Positions 9,310-17,950 of a DNA stretch of 64,000 bases are shown here, piece by piece (positions within the stretch are counted from its first letter, which is position 1; each line of letters opens with the position of its first letter). The stretch comes from Streptomyces hokutonensis (GTDB lineage Bacteria > Actinomycetota > Actinomycetes > Streptomycetales > Streptomycetaceae). The stretch is taken from positions 62,001 through 126,000 of the forward strand of contig NZ_BARG01000034.1 of NCBI RefSeq assembly GCF_000376565.1, read 5' to 3'. A model generated the notes under the pieces. That model was not told where the DNA came from, ran no database searches, and worked only from the letters and a program-made list of their open reading frames with translations. The position numbers were made by a program, and so were the translations under genes.

Positions 9310-9705
9310 TCAGGCGCCCAGCCCCAGTCCGCCGTCGACATGGAGCTCCGCTCCGGTCATGTAGCGGGATTCGTCGCCGGCGAGCCAGAGCACGAGGGAG
9401 GCGATCTCCTCCGGCTCGGCCGGGCGCTTGAGGAACGTCCGGTCCAGCAGCTGCCGGCGCATGTCCTCGGGCATGTCCTCCAGCATCTCGGTGCGGACCA
9501 GGCCGGGCGACACGAGGTTCGCCGTGATGCCGTAGGCGGCGCATTAGCGGGCGACGCTGCGGGCGAGGCCGACCAGGCCCGCCTTGGACGCGGCGTAGTT
9601 GCCCGCGCCCCGTCGGCCCGCCGCGCCCATGACGGACGAGATGAAGACCATCCGGCCGTGCCGGATCCGGACCATGCCGCGGCCGGCGCGCCTGGCGACC
9701 CGGAA
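9310..9705 (-). pseudogene. Remnant of a FabG-like short-chain dehydrogenase
   Basis: The last ~130 codons of an SDR remain. FRVARRAGRGMVRIRHGRMV, then FISSVMGAAGRRGAGNYAAS and KAGLVGLARSVAR carry the catalytic Ser and the YAASK motif. An in-frame TAA at 9544-9546 replaces what is normally a glutamate codon, and reading resumes in the same frame with CAAYGITANLVSPGLVRTEM to the usual HVDGG end. The whole N-terminal Rossmann half (TGxxxGIG) is missing upstream of about 9705. Both the stop and the deletion mean it cannot make a working enzyme. It lies between the OCD-like gene and a tRNA gene, a common place for old rearrangements. Confidence 0.85.
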
Positions 9706-9859
9706 GGCCGGGGACGCACCCGGCCGTGGACCGCCACCCTGCGCGCCCGCGGTGACAATCCGGTGACGACCGGCATATGCCCTTACGCCCACCGGAGCCG
9801 CCCTGTCACCACCCCGTCACCGGCCCCGCCTCCTCCGGGCGGCCATGCCGGAACGGTCA

Positions 9860-9893
9860 AAGGGCGGTCTCGGATTTCTCCGAAACCGCCCTT
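9860..9893 (-). terminator. Hairpin downstream of tRNA-Pro
   Basis: Nine-base perfect arms (AAGGGCGGT and ACCGCCCTT) flank a partly paired loop containing CGG/CCG, 20 bases past the 3' end of the tRNA in its direction of transcription. This is a plausible intrinsic terminator despite a weak U tract. Confidence 0.7.
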
Positions 9894-9912
9894 CACCTAC
9901 GACTCTGTCGAG

Positions 9913-9986
<74 letters not shown>

Positions 9987-10143
9987 TTGCCCATCTGACC
10001 TGGGGTTTCCCCTGGTCGAACGCGCATGGAAACAATACCGCACTCGCGTCGGTGATCGCGCACGCCTTTATCGGGGGCCGACCTGCGGCCGTCCCCCTGC
10101 CGCGCTTGACCTGAAGTTTGGTTGAGGTTGCACGATCGTCCGT

Positions 10144-10851
10144 ATGACCATCACCGCGGAACAAAGTCACCCGTACACGCACGGCGACCTGCACCGGCTC
10201 ATGGGCCTGATGACCGGGGACGAGAAGCACGGTCCGGCCGCGACCTCGACGCTGGACGTGCTGTGGGTGCTCTACGACCGGGTGCTGCGGGTCGGCCCGG
10301 AACGCATGGACGACCCGGAACGGGACCGGTTCCTGCTCTCCAAGGGGCACGGGCCGATGGCGTACTACGCCGTGCTCGCCGCCAAGGGATTCGTCCCGGT
10401 GGAATGGCTCCCAGCCTTCGGCTCCTACGACTCCCCGCTCGGCCACCACCCCGACCGGGTGCTGGTGCCGGGCGCCGAGATCGGCAGCGGGTCGCTGGGG
10501 CACGGGCTGCCGATCGCCGTCGGGACGGCACTGGGACTGCGCGCCCAGGGGCGGACCGAGCCCCGGGTCTGGGTGCTGGTGGGGGACGCCGAGCTGGACG
10601 AGGGCAGCAACCACGAGGCCATCGCCTTCGCCGGGCCCGCCGGACTGGACCGGCTGCACACCGTCGTCGTCGACAACTCCTCCGCCACTCACGCCCGGCC
10701 CGGCGGCATCGCCGCCCGCTTCGAGGCCGCGGGCTGGTCGACCGCGACGGTCGACGGCCGCGATCACGACGCGCTGTACGCCGCCTTCACCGCGCCGCAT
10801 CCCGGCCGGCCGCATGCGGTCGTGGCCCAGGTGGAGCCCAAGTCCGTGTGA
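10144..10851 (+). CDS. Transketolase-like N-terminal (TPP-binding) subunit
   Basis: A 235-residue protein matching only the thiamine-diphosphate-binding half of transketolase. RDRFLLSKGHGPMAYY at about 60-75, GSLGHGLPIAVG at about 120 and the cofactor motif GDAELDEGSNHEA at about 150 (GDG-to-N type) are all present. Split transketolases work as a heterodimer of this subunit with a pyrimidine-binding subunit, here encoded 52 bases downstream on the same strand. The usual reaction is two-carbon transfer between sugar phosphates, though many split pairs act in specialised pathways. Its start ATG follows a short leader with a distant GAGG, so initiation may be weak or near-leaderless. The pair sits next to tRNA-Pro, with no pathway genes beside it. 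Confidence 0.85.
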   Translation: MTITAEQSHPYTHGDLHRLMGLMTGDEKHGPAATSTLDVLWVLYDRVLRVGPERMDDPERDRFLLSKGHGPMAYYAVLAAKGFVPVEWLPAFGSYDSPLGHHPDRVLVPGAEIGSGSLGHGLPIAVGTALGLRAQGRTEPRVWVLVGDAELDEGSNHEAIAFAGPAGLDRLHTVVVDNSSATHARPGGIAARFEAAGWSTATVDGRDHDALYAAFTAPHPGRPHAVVAQVEPKSV

Positions 10852-10903
10852 CCGTCCGCCCCCCTCAGCCGCAGTTCAAGAGTTCAAGAAGGGCCTTCTC
10901 TCC

Positions 10904-11824
10904 ATGGACACCATGCGTGACCGTTTCGCCCCTGTCGTCTCCCGGCTCCTCGACGAGGATCCACGCGTCGCGGTCGTCCTCGCCGAGATCGGCGTGGCCA
11001 CTCTCGCCGAGGCGCGACTCCGCCACCCGGACCGGGTGATCAACGTCGGCATCCGCGAGCAGCTGCTCGTCGGGGCGGGCGCGGGGCTCGCGCTGACCGG
11101 GATGCGCCCCGTCCTGCACACCTTCGCGAGCTTTCTCGTCGAGCGGCCCTTCGAGCAGGTCAAGCTGGACCTCGGGCACCAGGGCGCCGGCGCGGTGCTG
11201 GTGAGCGCGTCGGCCTCGTTCGACTGGCCCGCGGGCGGGCTGACGCACATGGCTCCGGGCGATGTGGCGCTCCTCGACACGCTCGACGGCTGGACCGTGC
11301 AGGTGCCGGGCCACCCGGACGAGGCCGAGACCCTGCTGCGGCACGCGGTCGCCGCGGGCGACGACAAGGTGTACGTACGGCTGTCCGTCCAGGCGAACGC
11401 CGACGCCCTCCCGGTCGACGGCGAGCGCTTCCTCACCGTCCGCGAGGGCCGCTCCGGGGTGGTCGTCGCGGTCGGGCCGATGCTCGACGCCGTACTCGAC
11501 GCGACCGAGGGCCTCGATGTCACCGTCCTGTACGCCACGACCGTACGGCCCTTCGACGCGACCGCGCTGCGCCGGGCCACGCGGACGGCCGGGACGGACG
11601 TAGTCCTCGTCGAGCCGTATCTCGCCGGCACCTCGACAGCCGCCGCGAACGACGCGCTCGCCGACCTGCCCCACCGGGTCCTGGGCCTGGGCGTGGCCCG
11701 CCCCGAACTGCGGCGCTACGGCACGGTCGAGGAACACCTGTCCGCCCATGGGCTCGACGCCCGGTCACTGCGCGAACGCATCGCCGGTTTCGTCGGGCGC
11801 GGCCGCGCCGGTACGCGGGGCTGA
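10904..11824 (+). CDS. Transketolase-like C-terminal (pyrimidine-binding) subunit
   Basis: A 306-residue partner of the preceding gene. The PYR domain runs from about residue 5, with ARLRHPDRVINVGIREQLLV (the glutamate of REQ activates thiamine diphosphate), followed by FERPFEQVKLDL-like and DMAPGDVALLDTLDGW-like blocks. The C-terminal transketolase domain begins near 190 with VVVAVGPMLDAVLDA. Start ATG 10904 has GAAGGG ten bases upstream; ATG 10913 is an alternative. Spacing and order indicate one two-gene operon. Neither half contains the other's domain, so both are needed for activity. The substrate is unknown. Confidence 0.84.
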   Translation: MDTMRDRFAPVVSRLLDEDPRVAVVLAEIGVATLAEARLRHPDRVINVGIREQLLVGAGAGLALTGMRPVLHTFASFLVERPFEQVKLDLGHQGAGAVLVSASASFDWPAGGLTHMAPGDVALLDTLDGWTVQVPGHPDEAETLLRHAVAAGDDKVYVRLSVQANADALPVDGERFLTVREGRSGVVVAVGPMLDAVLDATEGLDVTVLYATTVRPFDATALRRATRTAGTDVVLVEPYLAGTSTAAANDALADLPHRVLGLGVARPELRRYGTVEEHLSAHGLDARSLRERIAGFVGRGRAGTRG

Positions 11825-11855
11825 GACCCGCCGCCCAACTCCGCGCCGCCGCAGC

Positions 11856-12215
11856 TCAGTCGGCGGACGGCAGGCCCAACTCCGGGTAGGACTCCAGGAG
11901 TCGGGGCGGGGCCGCCTGGCGCCAGGAGTCGGCGAGGATGTCGCGCAGTTCCTCCTCGCTGTCCAGCGCGGCGAGCCGGGCCCGGACCCAGGCGAAACCC
12001 GCCTCGTGATCGGCGACCCAGAACTTCTCGGGCTCGGCCAGGACGAGTTCGTCGCGCTCCTCCTTGGGACAGCGCACGGCGATGGAGGTCTCCTCCTCGG
12101 GCACGGTGACGAACATCTTCCCGGCGACCCGGAACGTGGGCATGCCCCAGGCGAGCTTCTCCGTCGTGTCCGGGAGGGAGAGGGCGATACGGCGTACGTC
12201 TTCGGCATCCGGCAT
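11856..12215 (-). CDS. MmcQ/YjbR family protein
   Basis: A 119-residue protein of the CyaY-like YjbR/MmcQ fold. MPDAEDVRRIALSLPDTTEK is followed by WGMPTFRVAGKMFVTV, RCPKEERDELV and HEAGFAWVRARLAAL, in the family order. These small cytoplasmic proteins are widespread in actinobacteria and have no agreed function. I chose ATG 12215 because the family normally starts with this DAEDVRRIAL block; a longer frame exists upstream without homology. No ribosome site is visible, so the transcript may be leaderless. Its 3' end faces the transketolase pair 31 bases away. Confidence 0.8.
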   Translation of the reverse strand: MPDAEDVRRIALSLPDTTEKLAWGMPTFRVAGKMFVTVPEEETSIAVRCPKEERDELVLAEPEKFWVADHEAGFAWVRARLAALDSEEELRDILADSWRQAAPPRLLESYPELGLPSAD

Positions 12216-12245
12216 GACACGCAAGATAGCGGCCGGCACTGACAA

Positions 12246-12785
12246 TCACCTGGTGGGAGTGTGTACCCCCGCCCCCACCCGCTTGTAGTAGAGCGTCGTC
12301 GGCCGCAGCACCCCGCCCGGGCTCGCCGCGTAGTCGGGGATGACGCCGGCCCGGATCCACCCGGCCGAGTCGTAGAGGTGCTCGGCGGCGCTGTCCGTCT
12401 CGGTGTCCAGGTGGAGGAGGGTGATGCCGGCCGCCACCGCCGCGTTCTCCGCGACGGTCAGGAGTTCGCGCCCGAGGCCCCGACCGCGGGCGTCCCGGTG
12501 CACCATCAGCTTGACCAGTTCGGCGCGGTGGCGGCTGTTGGGCTTGTCGGCGAAGGCCAGGCTCACCGTGCCGACGACCCGGTCGCCGTCCCGCGCCACC
12601 CACACGGCGAGCCGCCCGGCGCCCACCCCGCCGGCACGCTCCCGCCACCAGGCGACCGCCACCGCCCGGTCGAGGGGCGCGAGGAATCCGATCGACGCTC
12701 CGTCGTGCACGGTGTCGATCAGCAGGTCCGCCAACTCCTCGACCACTGCGAGCAGTTGGGGTGCGCTCAGCTGCTCCGTCCTCAT
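12246..12785 (-). CDS. GNAT-family N-acetyltransferase
   Basis: A 179-residue acetyl-CoA-dependent acyltransferase. The core strand and pyrophosphate loop are LVKLMVHRDARGRGLGRELL (about residues 110-130, motif RGRGLG). LAVWVARDGDRVVGTVSLAF precedes it and LHLDTETDSAAEHLYDSAGW follows, as in small-molecule acetyltransferases. The ATG start overlaps the upstream XRE-cupin stop in ATGA, so the two are translationally coupled. The regulator may therefore control detoxification or modification of whatever ligand its cupin domain senses. That link is inference; the substrate is unknown. Confidence 0.85.
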   Translation of the reverse strand: MRTEQLSAPQLLAVVEELADLLIDTVHDGASIGFLAPLDRAVAVAWWRERAGGVGAGRLAVWVARDGDRVVGTVSLAFADKPNSRHRAELVKLMVHRDARGRGLGRELLTVAENAAVAAGITLLHLDTETDSAAEHLYDSAGWIRAGVIPDYAASPGGVLRPTTLYYKRVGAGVHTPTR

Positions 12786-13360
12786 GGCAGCACCACCGCC
12801 AGTACATAGCGGACCGCATCCGGACCCGGGCACCGGAACCGTGTCGGGCCCCACACCCGCAGCCGTAGACAGTCGCCGGTGTCGAGATGGTGGTCGGTGT
12901 GCCCGGCCATCACGTCGAGCGCGCCTTCCAGGACCCAGATGTGCTGTTCGAGGCCGGGGACGGGCGGGCGGTCGTAGGCGATGTCGGCGCCCGCCGTGAG
13001 CCGGCCCTCGACGAGTTCGCCCCGCAGGCCGGTGTGCGGGGGCGACACGGAGCGTCGTACGAAGCCGGAGGCGCGGTCCTCCCACAGGGGCTGGTCGGCG
13101 GCGCGCAGCAGCGGGGTGGGCACGGCCTCCACCTCGCTGAGGAGCTGGGACATGGTGCGGCCGTAGACGCCGCACAGGCGGTTGAGGAGGGAGGCGGTGG
13201 GGCTGGTCTCGGCGCGTTCGGCGCGGGAGAGGGTCGACCGGCTGATCCCGCTGCGGTCCGCCAACTCCCCCAGGGACCAGCCGTGTTGGACCCGCAGTTC
13301 GGCCAGGCGGGCGCCGAGGCGGGCGTCCATCGGGTCCGGAGCCTCGTCTTCGTGCTTCAT
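12782..13360 (-). CDS. XRE-family regulator with C-terminal cupin domain
   Basis: A 192-residue DNA-binding protein. A helix-turn-helix spans residues 15-70 (LAELRVQHGWSLGELADRSG, ISRSTLSRAERAETSPTA). A cupin_2 barrel follows at about 110-190 (DRPPVPGLEQHIWVLEGALD, HHLDTGDCLRLRVWGPTRF). Such fusions sense a small ligand and usually control themselves and a neighbouring gene. The start ATG 13360 lies inside a 31-base inverted repeat (13356-13386), a strong hint of autoregulation. The downstream acetyltransferase gene is coupled through ATGA. An alternative start ten codons in (13330) would leave the palindrome just upstream of the start. Confidence 0.86.
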   Translation of the reverse strand: MKHEDEAPDPMDARLGARLAELRVQHGWSLGELADRSGISRSTLSRAERAETSPTASLLNRLCGVYGRTMSQLLSEVEAVPTPLLRAADQPLWEDRASGFVRRSVSPPHTGLRGELVEGRLTAGADIAYDRPPVPGLEQHIWVLEGALDVMAGHTDHHLDTGDCLRLRVWGPTRFRCPGPDAVRYVLAVVLP

Positions 13361-13386
13361 ATCCGGGACGGTATCCCGGATATGAA
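13356..13386. promoter_or_regulatory. 31-base inverted repeat over the XRE-cupin start codon
   Basis: Arms of 13 bases, TTCATATCCGGGA and TCCCGGATATGAA, are perfectly complementary around a five-base centre CGGTA. The left arm contains the start codon of the XRE-cupin gene and the right arm ends ten bases from the stop of the LysR gene. The position fits an operator; a terminator for the LysR transcript is the other possibility, but no U tract follows. Confidence 0.75.
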
Positions 13387-13395
13387 ACGGCGAGG

Positions 13396-14298
13396 TTACG
13401 TCCTGGCCACTTCCGCCAGCGCGTCCAGCACTGGGCGGATCAGCGGATGCTCCTCCGTGCCGCGTCGTACGGCCGCGAAGACCCGGCGCGTCGGCGCCAC
13501 CCCGTCGACGGGCCGGACGACGACTCCCGTCAGGTCCATGCCGCGCAGGGCGGAGCGCGGGACGAGGGCGACACCCGCGTCGGCGGACGCGAGAGCGACC
13601 ACGGCCCGGAAGTCGTCCGAAGAGTGCTCCAAGCGGGGCTGGAATCCGGCGTTCTCGCAGGCCAGGACGACGACCTCGTGGCAGGGGTTGCCGGGGTAGG
13701 GGCCGATCCACGGGTCCTTGGCCAGTTCGGCGAGGGGGACCTCGTCGGCGCCGGCGAGGCGGTGGGCGAGCGGGACGACCGCGTCGAAGGGCTCGGCGTA
13801 GAGCGGGACGTGGATGAGGCGCGGGTCGTCGGCGGGCGGGGCGCCGCGGTACTCGACGGCGACCGCGACATCCACCTGCCGGTCAAGGACCATCGGCAGA
13901 CTGGCGTCGCCCTCGGCGTCCTGGACGCGGATCCGGATGCCGGGCGCGAGCGAAGAGAGTCGGACCACTGCCGGTGCTACGACCTGTGCGATACCCGTCG
14001 CGAACGCGGCCACCGTCACCGTGCCGGCCTCGCCCGAGCTGTAGGCGGCGAGTTCCGCCTCGGCCCGCTCCAGCTGGGCGAGGACGACGTTGGTGTGGCC
14101 GAGCAGGATCTCGCCGGCCGGGGTCAGCCGTACCCCCTTGGCGCCGCGCTCGACCAGGCGGTGGCCGGTCTCCTGTTCCAGGGCGGCGAGCTGCTGGGAG
14201 ACCGCCGAGGGGGTGAGGTACAGCGCGGCGGCCGCCGCCGTCACGGTGCGGTGGTCGGCCACCGCACGGAGGATATGGAGCCGCCGCGCTTCGATCAT
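13396..14298 (-). CDS. LysR-family transcriptional regulator
   Basis: A 300-residue LysR regulator. The winged helix is at residues 1-62 (ILRAVADHRTVTAAAAALYL, TPSAVSQQLAALEQETGHRL). A type 2 periplasmic-binding-like effector domain follows from about 88 to 295. It lies downstream of kbl on the same strand, 67 bases away, at the end of the tdh-kbl transcript direction. A role in threonine or aromatic-amine metabolism is possible but unproven. The region before its ATG has ATTGCGATAAT, which resembles the ATTGC element upstream of tdh. Ligand unknown. Confidence 0.86.
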   Translation of the reverse strand: MIEARRLHILRAVADHRTVTAAAAALYLTPSAVSQQLAALEQETGHRLVERGAKGVRLTPAGEILLGHTNVVLAQLERAEAELAAYSSGEAGTVTVAAFATGIAQVVAPAVVRLSSLAPGIRIRVQDAEGDASLPMVLDRQVDVAVAVEYRGAPPADDPRLIHVPLYAEPFDAVVPLAHRLAGADEVPLAELAKDPWIGPYPGNPCHEVVVLACENAGFQPRLEHSSDDFRAVVALASADAGVALVPRSALRGMDLTGVVVRPVDGVAPTRRVFAAVRRGTEEHPLIRPVLDALAEVART

Positions 14299-14365
14299 GG
14301 GACCGATTATCGCAATATGTCCAAGCTCTTCGGCTCCCTCGGGCTCATCGGGTTCCCGGCCGCCT

Positions 14366-15559
14366 TCAGGCCTCCAGCTCCGCGCGGGCCGCGACGAACG
14401 CGTCCACCGCCCGGTTCACGTCCTCCGTCGAGTGCGCGGCGGACAGCTGGACCCTGATACGGGCCTTGCCCTGCGGGACGACCGGGTACGAGAAGCCGAT
14501 CACATACACGCCCCGCTCCAGCAGCAGTTCCGCCATCCGGCCGGCCACCGCCGCGTCGCCGATCATCACGGGCGCGATGGCGTGGTCGCCGGGGAGGATG
14601 TCGAAGCCCTCCTCGGTCATCCGGCGCCTGAACAGGGCGGTGTTCTCGGCGAGTTGGACGCGCAGGTCGTCCGCCGACTCCAGCAGGTCGAGCACCTTGA
14701 GCGAGGCGGCGGCGATCACCGGGGCGAGGGTGTTCGAGAAGAGGTACGGCCGTGAGCGCTGGCGGAGCAGTGCGACGATCTCGGCGCGGGCGGCGACGTA
14801 ACCGCCGGAGGCGCCGCCGAGCGCCTTGCCGAGGGTGCCGGTGATGATGTCGACGCGGTCCATGACGCCGTGCAGTTCGGGGGTGCCCCGGCCGCCGGGG
14901 CCGACGAAGCCGACGGCGTGCGAGTCGTCGACCATGACCATCGCGTCGTAGCGGTCGGCGAGGTCGCAGATCTCGCGCAGCGGGGCGACGTAGCCGTCCA
15001 TGGAGAAGACGCCGTCGGTGACGATCAGCTTGCGCCGGGCGCCGGCCGCTTCCTTCAACTGCTGTTCCAGGTCGGCCATGTCACGGTTGGCGTACCGGTA
15101 GCGCCGGGCCTTGGAGAGGCGGATGCCGTCGATGATCGACGCGTGGTTGAGGGCGTCGGAGACGACCGCGTCCTCCGGGCCCAACAGGGTTTCGAAGACA
15201 CCGCCATTGGCGTCGAAGCAGGAGGAGTAGAGGATCGTGTCCTCCTGGCCGAGGAACGCGGAGAGGCGGGCCTCAAGTTCCTTGTGGACTTCCTGAGTTC
15301 CGCAGATGAAGCGCACGGACGCCATGCCGTAGCCCCAGCGGTCGAGGGCCGCGTGGGCGGCGGCGACGACCTCGGGGTGGTCGGCGAGGCCGAGGTAGTT
15401 GTTCGCGCAGAAGTTGAGGACCTCGCCGGGACGGCCGCCCGAGGTGACGTTCACGGTGGCCGACTGCGGGGAGCCGATCACACGCTCGGGCTTGTGGAGT
15501 CCGGCGGCGCGGATCTCGTCGAGGGTGGTGCGGAGGTCGTCGCGCACGGAGTCGAACAT
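14366..15559 (-). CDS. kbl: 2-amino-3-ketobutyrate CoA ligase (glycine C-acetyltransferase)
   Basis: A 397-residue PLP enzyme that cleaves 2-amino-3-ketobutyrate with CoA to glycine and acetyl-CoA, the second step of threonine degradation. [20 protein letters not shown] opens the protein as in other Kbl sequences. [45 protein letters not shown] (PLP-ring contacts) and [20 protein letters not shown] (Schiff-base lysine near residue 243) are all present. The length is the family norm. It lies 55 bases downstream of tdh and is surely co-transcribed. The upstream GGGGGAAGC gives a good ribosome site. Confidence 0.95.
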   Translation of the reverse strand: MFDSVRDDLRTTLDEIRAAGLHKPERVIGSPQSATVNVTSGGRPGEVLNFCANNYLGLADHPEVVAAAHAALDRWGYGMASVRFICGTQEVHKELEARLSAFLGQEDTILYSSCFDANGGVFETLLGPEDAVVSDALNHASIIDGIRLSKARRYRYANRDMADLEQQLKEAAGARRKLIVTDGVFSMDGYVAPLREICDLADRYDAMVMVDDSHAVGFVGPGGRGTPELHGVMDRVDIITGTLGKALGGASGGYVAARAEIVALLRQRSRPYLFSNTLAPVIAAASLKVLDLLESADDLRVQLAENTALFRRRMTEEGFDILPGDHAIAPVMIGDAAVAGRMAELLLERGVYVIGFSYPVVPQGKARIRVQLSAAHSTEDVNRAVDAFVAARAELEA

Positions 15560-15614
15560 GGGGGAAGCTCCTAAAGTTCCTTCGGCGAAAGGGAGTTACG
15601 CGGTCGGACGGGAG

Positions 15615-16643
15615 TCACGCGGTCCAGTCGAGGATGACCTTGCCGCCGCGTCCGCTCGCCGCGTCCTCGAACGCCGCCTCGAAGTCGCGGTATCCGTACC
15701 GGCCGGTGATCACGGGCGCGAGGTCGAGGCCGCCTTCCAGCAGGACCGACATCGCGTACCACGTCTCGAACATCTCACGGCCGTAGATGCCCTTGATGGT
15801 GAGCATCGAGGTGACGACGCGGGACCAGTCGACGGGGAACTCCTCGGAGGGCAGTCCCAGCATGGCGATCCGGCCGCCGTGGGTCATGTTGGCGATCATG
15901 TCGCGCATGGCCTCTGGGCGGCCGGACATCTCCAGGCCGATGTCGAAGCCCTCGCGGAGGCCCAACTCCCGCTGTCCGTCGGCGATCTGAGCGTCCGTCA
16001 CGTTCAGGGCGAGGCTCACGCCGATCTTGCGGGCCAGGGCGAGGCGTTCCTCGCTGACGTCGGTCACCATGATGTTCCGCGCCCCGGCGTGCCGGGCAAC
16101 TGCCGCCGCCATCAGGCCGATCGGGCCCGCCCCGGTGATCAGTACGTCCTCGCCGACGAGCGGGAACGACAGCGCGGTGTGCACGGCGTTGCCGAACGGG
16201 TCGAAGATCGCGGCCACATCGAGGTCGACGGGGACGCGGTGCACCCACACGTTGGCGGCGGGCAGCGTGACGTACTCCGCGAAGGCGCCGTCCCGGCCGA
16301 CGCCGAGTCCGACCGTGGCACGGCACAGGTGGCGGCGCCCGGCCAGGCAGTTGCGGCACTTGCCGCACACCAAGTGGCCCTCGCCGCTGACCAGTTCACC
16401 GACGGCGATGTCGGCGACGTCCCGGCCGGTCCCGACCACCTCGCCGACGAACTCGTGCCCGAGCACGAGCGGTGTGCGGATCGCCTGCTGCGCCCAGCCG
16501 TCCCAGGACCGGATGTGCAGGTCGGTGCCGCAGATCCCGGTGCGCAGCACCTTGATCAGTACGTCGCCGGGTCCGACGGCGGGTTCCGGAACGTCCACGA
16601 GCCACAGCCCGGGCTCCGCCTTCTCCTTGACCAGCGCCTTCAA
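15615..16643 (-). CDS. tdh: L-threonine 3-dehydrogenase
   Basis: A 342-residue zinc-dependent medium-chain dehydrogenase oxidising threonine to 2-amino-3-ketobutyrate. The catalytic zinc ligands are in [18 protein letters not shown] (Cys near 38) and GHEFVGEV. The structural-zinc cluster is [15 protein letters not shown] (about residues 93-107). The NAD-binding motif is [19 protein letters not shown] near 170. PIVE-type WDGW and [13 protein letters not shown] are typical of Tdh. It is the first gene of the tdh-kbl pair. The 150 bases upstream hold an eight-base inverted repeat 32 bases before the start codon and an ATTGCTAGCACAAT element, both candidate regulatory sites. Confidence 0.94.
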   Translation of the reverse strand: MKALVKEKAEPGLWLVDVPEPAVGPGDVLIKVLRTGICGTDLHIRSWDGWAQQAIRTPLVLGHEFVGEVVGTGRDVADIAVGELVSGEGHLVCGKCRNCLAGRRHLCRATVGLGVGRDGAFAEYVTLPAANVWVHRVPVDLDVAAIFDPFGNAVHTALSFPLVGEDVLITGAGPIGLMAAAVARHAGARNIMVTDVSEERLALARKIGVSLALNVTDAQIADGQRELGLREGFDIGLEMSGRPEAMRDMIANMTHGGRIAMLGLPSEEFPVDWSRVVTSMLTIKGIYGREMFETWYAMSVLLEGGLDLAPVITGRYGYRDFEAAFEDAASGRGGKVILDWTA

Positions 16644-16674
16644 CGCTACGGCTCCTGTGCGTGAGGCCCGGGCG

Positions 16675-16695
16675 CGGGCACGGCAAGCGTGCCCG
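16675..16695. promoter_or_regulatory. Inverted repeat in the tdh leader
   Basis: Perfect eight-base arms CGGGCACG and CGTGCCCG flank a five-base centre, 32 bases upstream of the tdh ATG. About 30 bases further up is ATTGCTAGCACAAT, an imperfect dyad. Either could bind a regulator; which protein binds is unknown. Confidence 0.45.
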
Positions 16696-16795
16696 TTCCG
16701 GGTGAGGGGTGGATTGTGCTAGCAATCTGCCCTACCGGAAGGCCCGGGTCCATCGAGGTTTTCTTAAGCGGTGTCGCAGCTTTCCTTCACACCTG

Positions 16796-17170
16796 TCACC
16801 CGGGCAGCCGCGAGACCTGGTAATGCGCGATGTACCAGCCGTCCCCCAGCCGCCGCACCAGCACGGCGAGCTTGACGTCGACCGGCGGCCGGTCGGTGAA
16901 CGTGAACTCCGTGTCCAGATAGCCGAGTACGAGGTCGTCGGCGTATCGCCGGGTCTCCAGGAGGTCGTAGGCCGCCTTCATGCCGAGCGGCTGGGAGGCG
17001 TAGTACTCGGCGACGCCCGCCCGGCCGACGGCGTAGGGGTGCAGCCCCTGGAAGATCGCGTCCTCGGTGAAGAGCCGGGCCACCGCCTCCGGGTCATGGG
17101 CGTCCACGGCCGCTTTCCAGGGGTCGAGGACACCGCGCAGGACGAGTTCGTCGTCGTTGCCGCTGTTCAT
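16796..17170 (-). CDS. SnoaL-like / NTF2-fold protein
   Basis: A 124-residue single-domain protein of the nuclear-transport-factor-2 superfamily. LDPWKAAVDAHDPEAVARLF, TEDAIFQGLHPYAVGRAGVA and the closing strand DGWYIAHYQVSRLPG are typical of the DUF4440/SnoaL-type group. It ends with no extra domain. Members are ligand-binding proteins or small isomerases/hydrolases. The start lies 15 bases after the stop of the upstream SDR gene, so the two form an operon and could act on the same small molecule. Catalytic residues cannot be assigned with confidence. Confidence 0.8.
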   Translation of the reverse strand: MNSGNDDELVLRGVLDPWKAAVDAHDPEAVARLFTEDAIFQGLHPYAVGRAGVAEYYASQPLGMKAAYDLLETRRYADDLVLGYLDTEFTFTDRPPVDVKLAVLVRRLGDGWYIAHYQVSRLPG

Positions 17171-17185
17171 CTCCGTCGGCCTTTC

Positions 17186-17899
17186 TCAGTGACCGGCGCT
17201 CATGCCGCCGTCGACATGGAGGATCTCGCCGGTGACGAAGGGAGCGTTCTCCAAGAAGAGCACGGCGTCGACGATGTCGCTCACCTCACCCATCCGGCCG
17301 ACCGGGTGCAGGGCGGAGAGGAAGTCGTGGGTCTCCTCCGCGTGCATCGGAGTCTTGATGGTGCCCGGCGACACGGCGTTGACGCGGATGCCCCGGGTGG
17401 CGTACTCGATGGCGAGAGACTTGGTGGCGGACTGGATTCCGCCCTTGGTCAGCGAGGCCAGCACGGAGGGGACGCGGGCGTCCGCGTTGTCGACCAGGCT
17501 GGTGGTGACGCTGACGATGTGGCCGCCGCCCCGGGCGAGCAGGTGCGGAACGGCCAGCTGGGTGAGCCGGAAGAACCCGGCCAGGTTGATGCCGAGCACG
17601 CTCGCGTAGTCGTAGGCCGTGTAGTCCGTGAAGGGCTTGGCGACGAACACGCCCGCGTTGTTGACCACGGTGTCGATCCGGCCGAACCGCTCGATCGCGG
17701 CGGCCACGACCCGCTCGGCGGTCGCCGGGTCGGCGATGTCGCCCCGGACGGTCAGGATGTCCGCGTCGTCGGCGGGGGCGATGGTGCGCGAGGTGGCGAC
17801 GACCGCGTATCCGAGCTTGCGGTAGGCGTCGACGACGCCCGCTCCGATGCCCTGCGAGGCGCCGGTGACGATCGCGACCTTCTGGTTCCGAGTGCTCAT
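17186..17899 (-). CDS. Short-chain dehydrogenase lacking the usual catalytic tyrosine
   Basis: A 237-residue SDR. The NAD(P)-binding motif TGASQGIG is at 12-19, the NNAG motif at 80-83, Ser134 lies in SVTTSLV, and the C-terminal LHVDGGMSAGH is normal. In the active site the YxxxK tyrosine is replaced: VLASLTK has Ala148 four residues before Lys152. The fold is therefore intact but the standard proton donor is absent. The same VLASLTK form is remembered from other actinobacterial SDRs, so it may be a subfamily trait rather than damage. It precedes the SnoaL-like gene. An 18-base TetR-type operator (17951-17968) lies 52 bases upstream of its ATG. Confidence 0.85.
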   Translation of the reverse strand: MSTRNQKVAIVTGASQGIGAGVVDAYRKLGYAVVATSRTIAPADDADILTVRGDIADPATAERVVAAAIERFGRIDTVVNNAGVFVAKPFTDYTAYDYASVLGINLAGFFRLTQLAVPHLLARGGGHIVSVTTSLVDNADARVPSVLASLTKGGIQSATKSLAIEYATRGIRVNAVSPGTIKTPMHAEETHDFLSALHPVGRMGEVSDIVDAVLFLENAPFVTGEILHVDGGMSAGH

Positions 17900-17950
17900 G
17901 ACGTCCTTCTCCGAAGTGGTGAGTGCGGTGCTCCCGGTCGGCCGTTTTAC

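Noticed and set aside
16796-17899. SnoaL/SDR pair as part of a polyketide cluster
   Set aside because: No polyketide synthase, cyclase or tailoring gene set surrounds it; the families alone are not enough.
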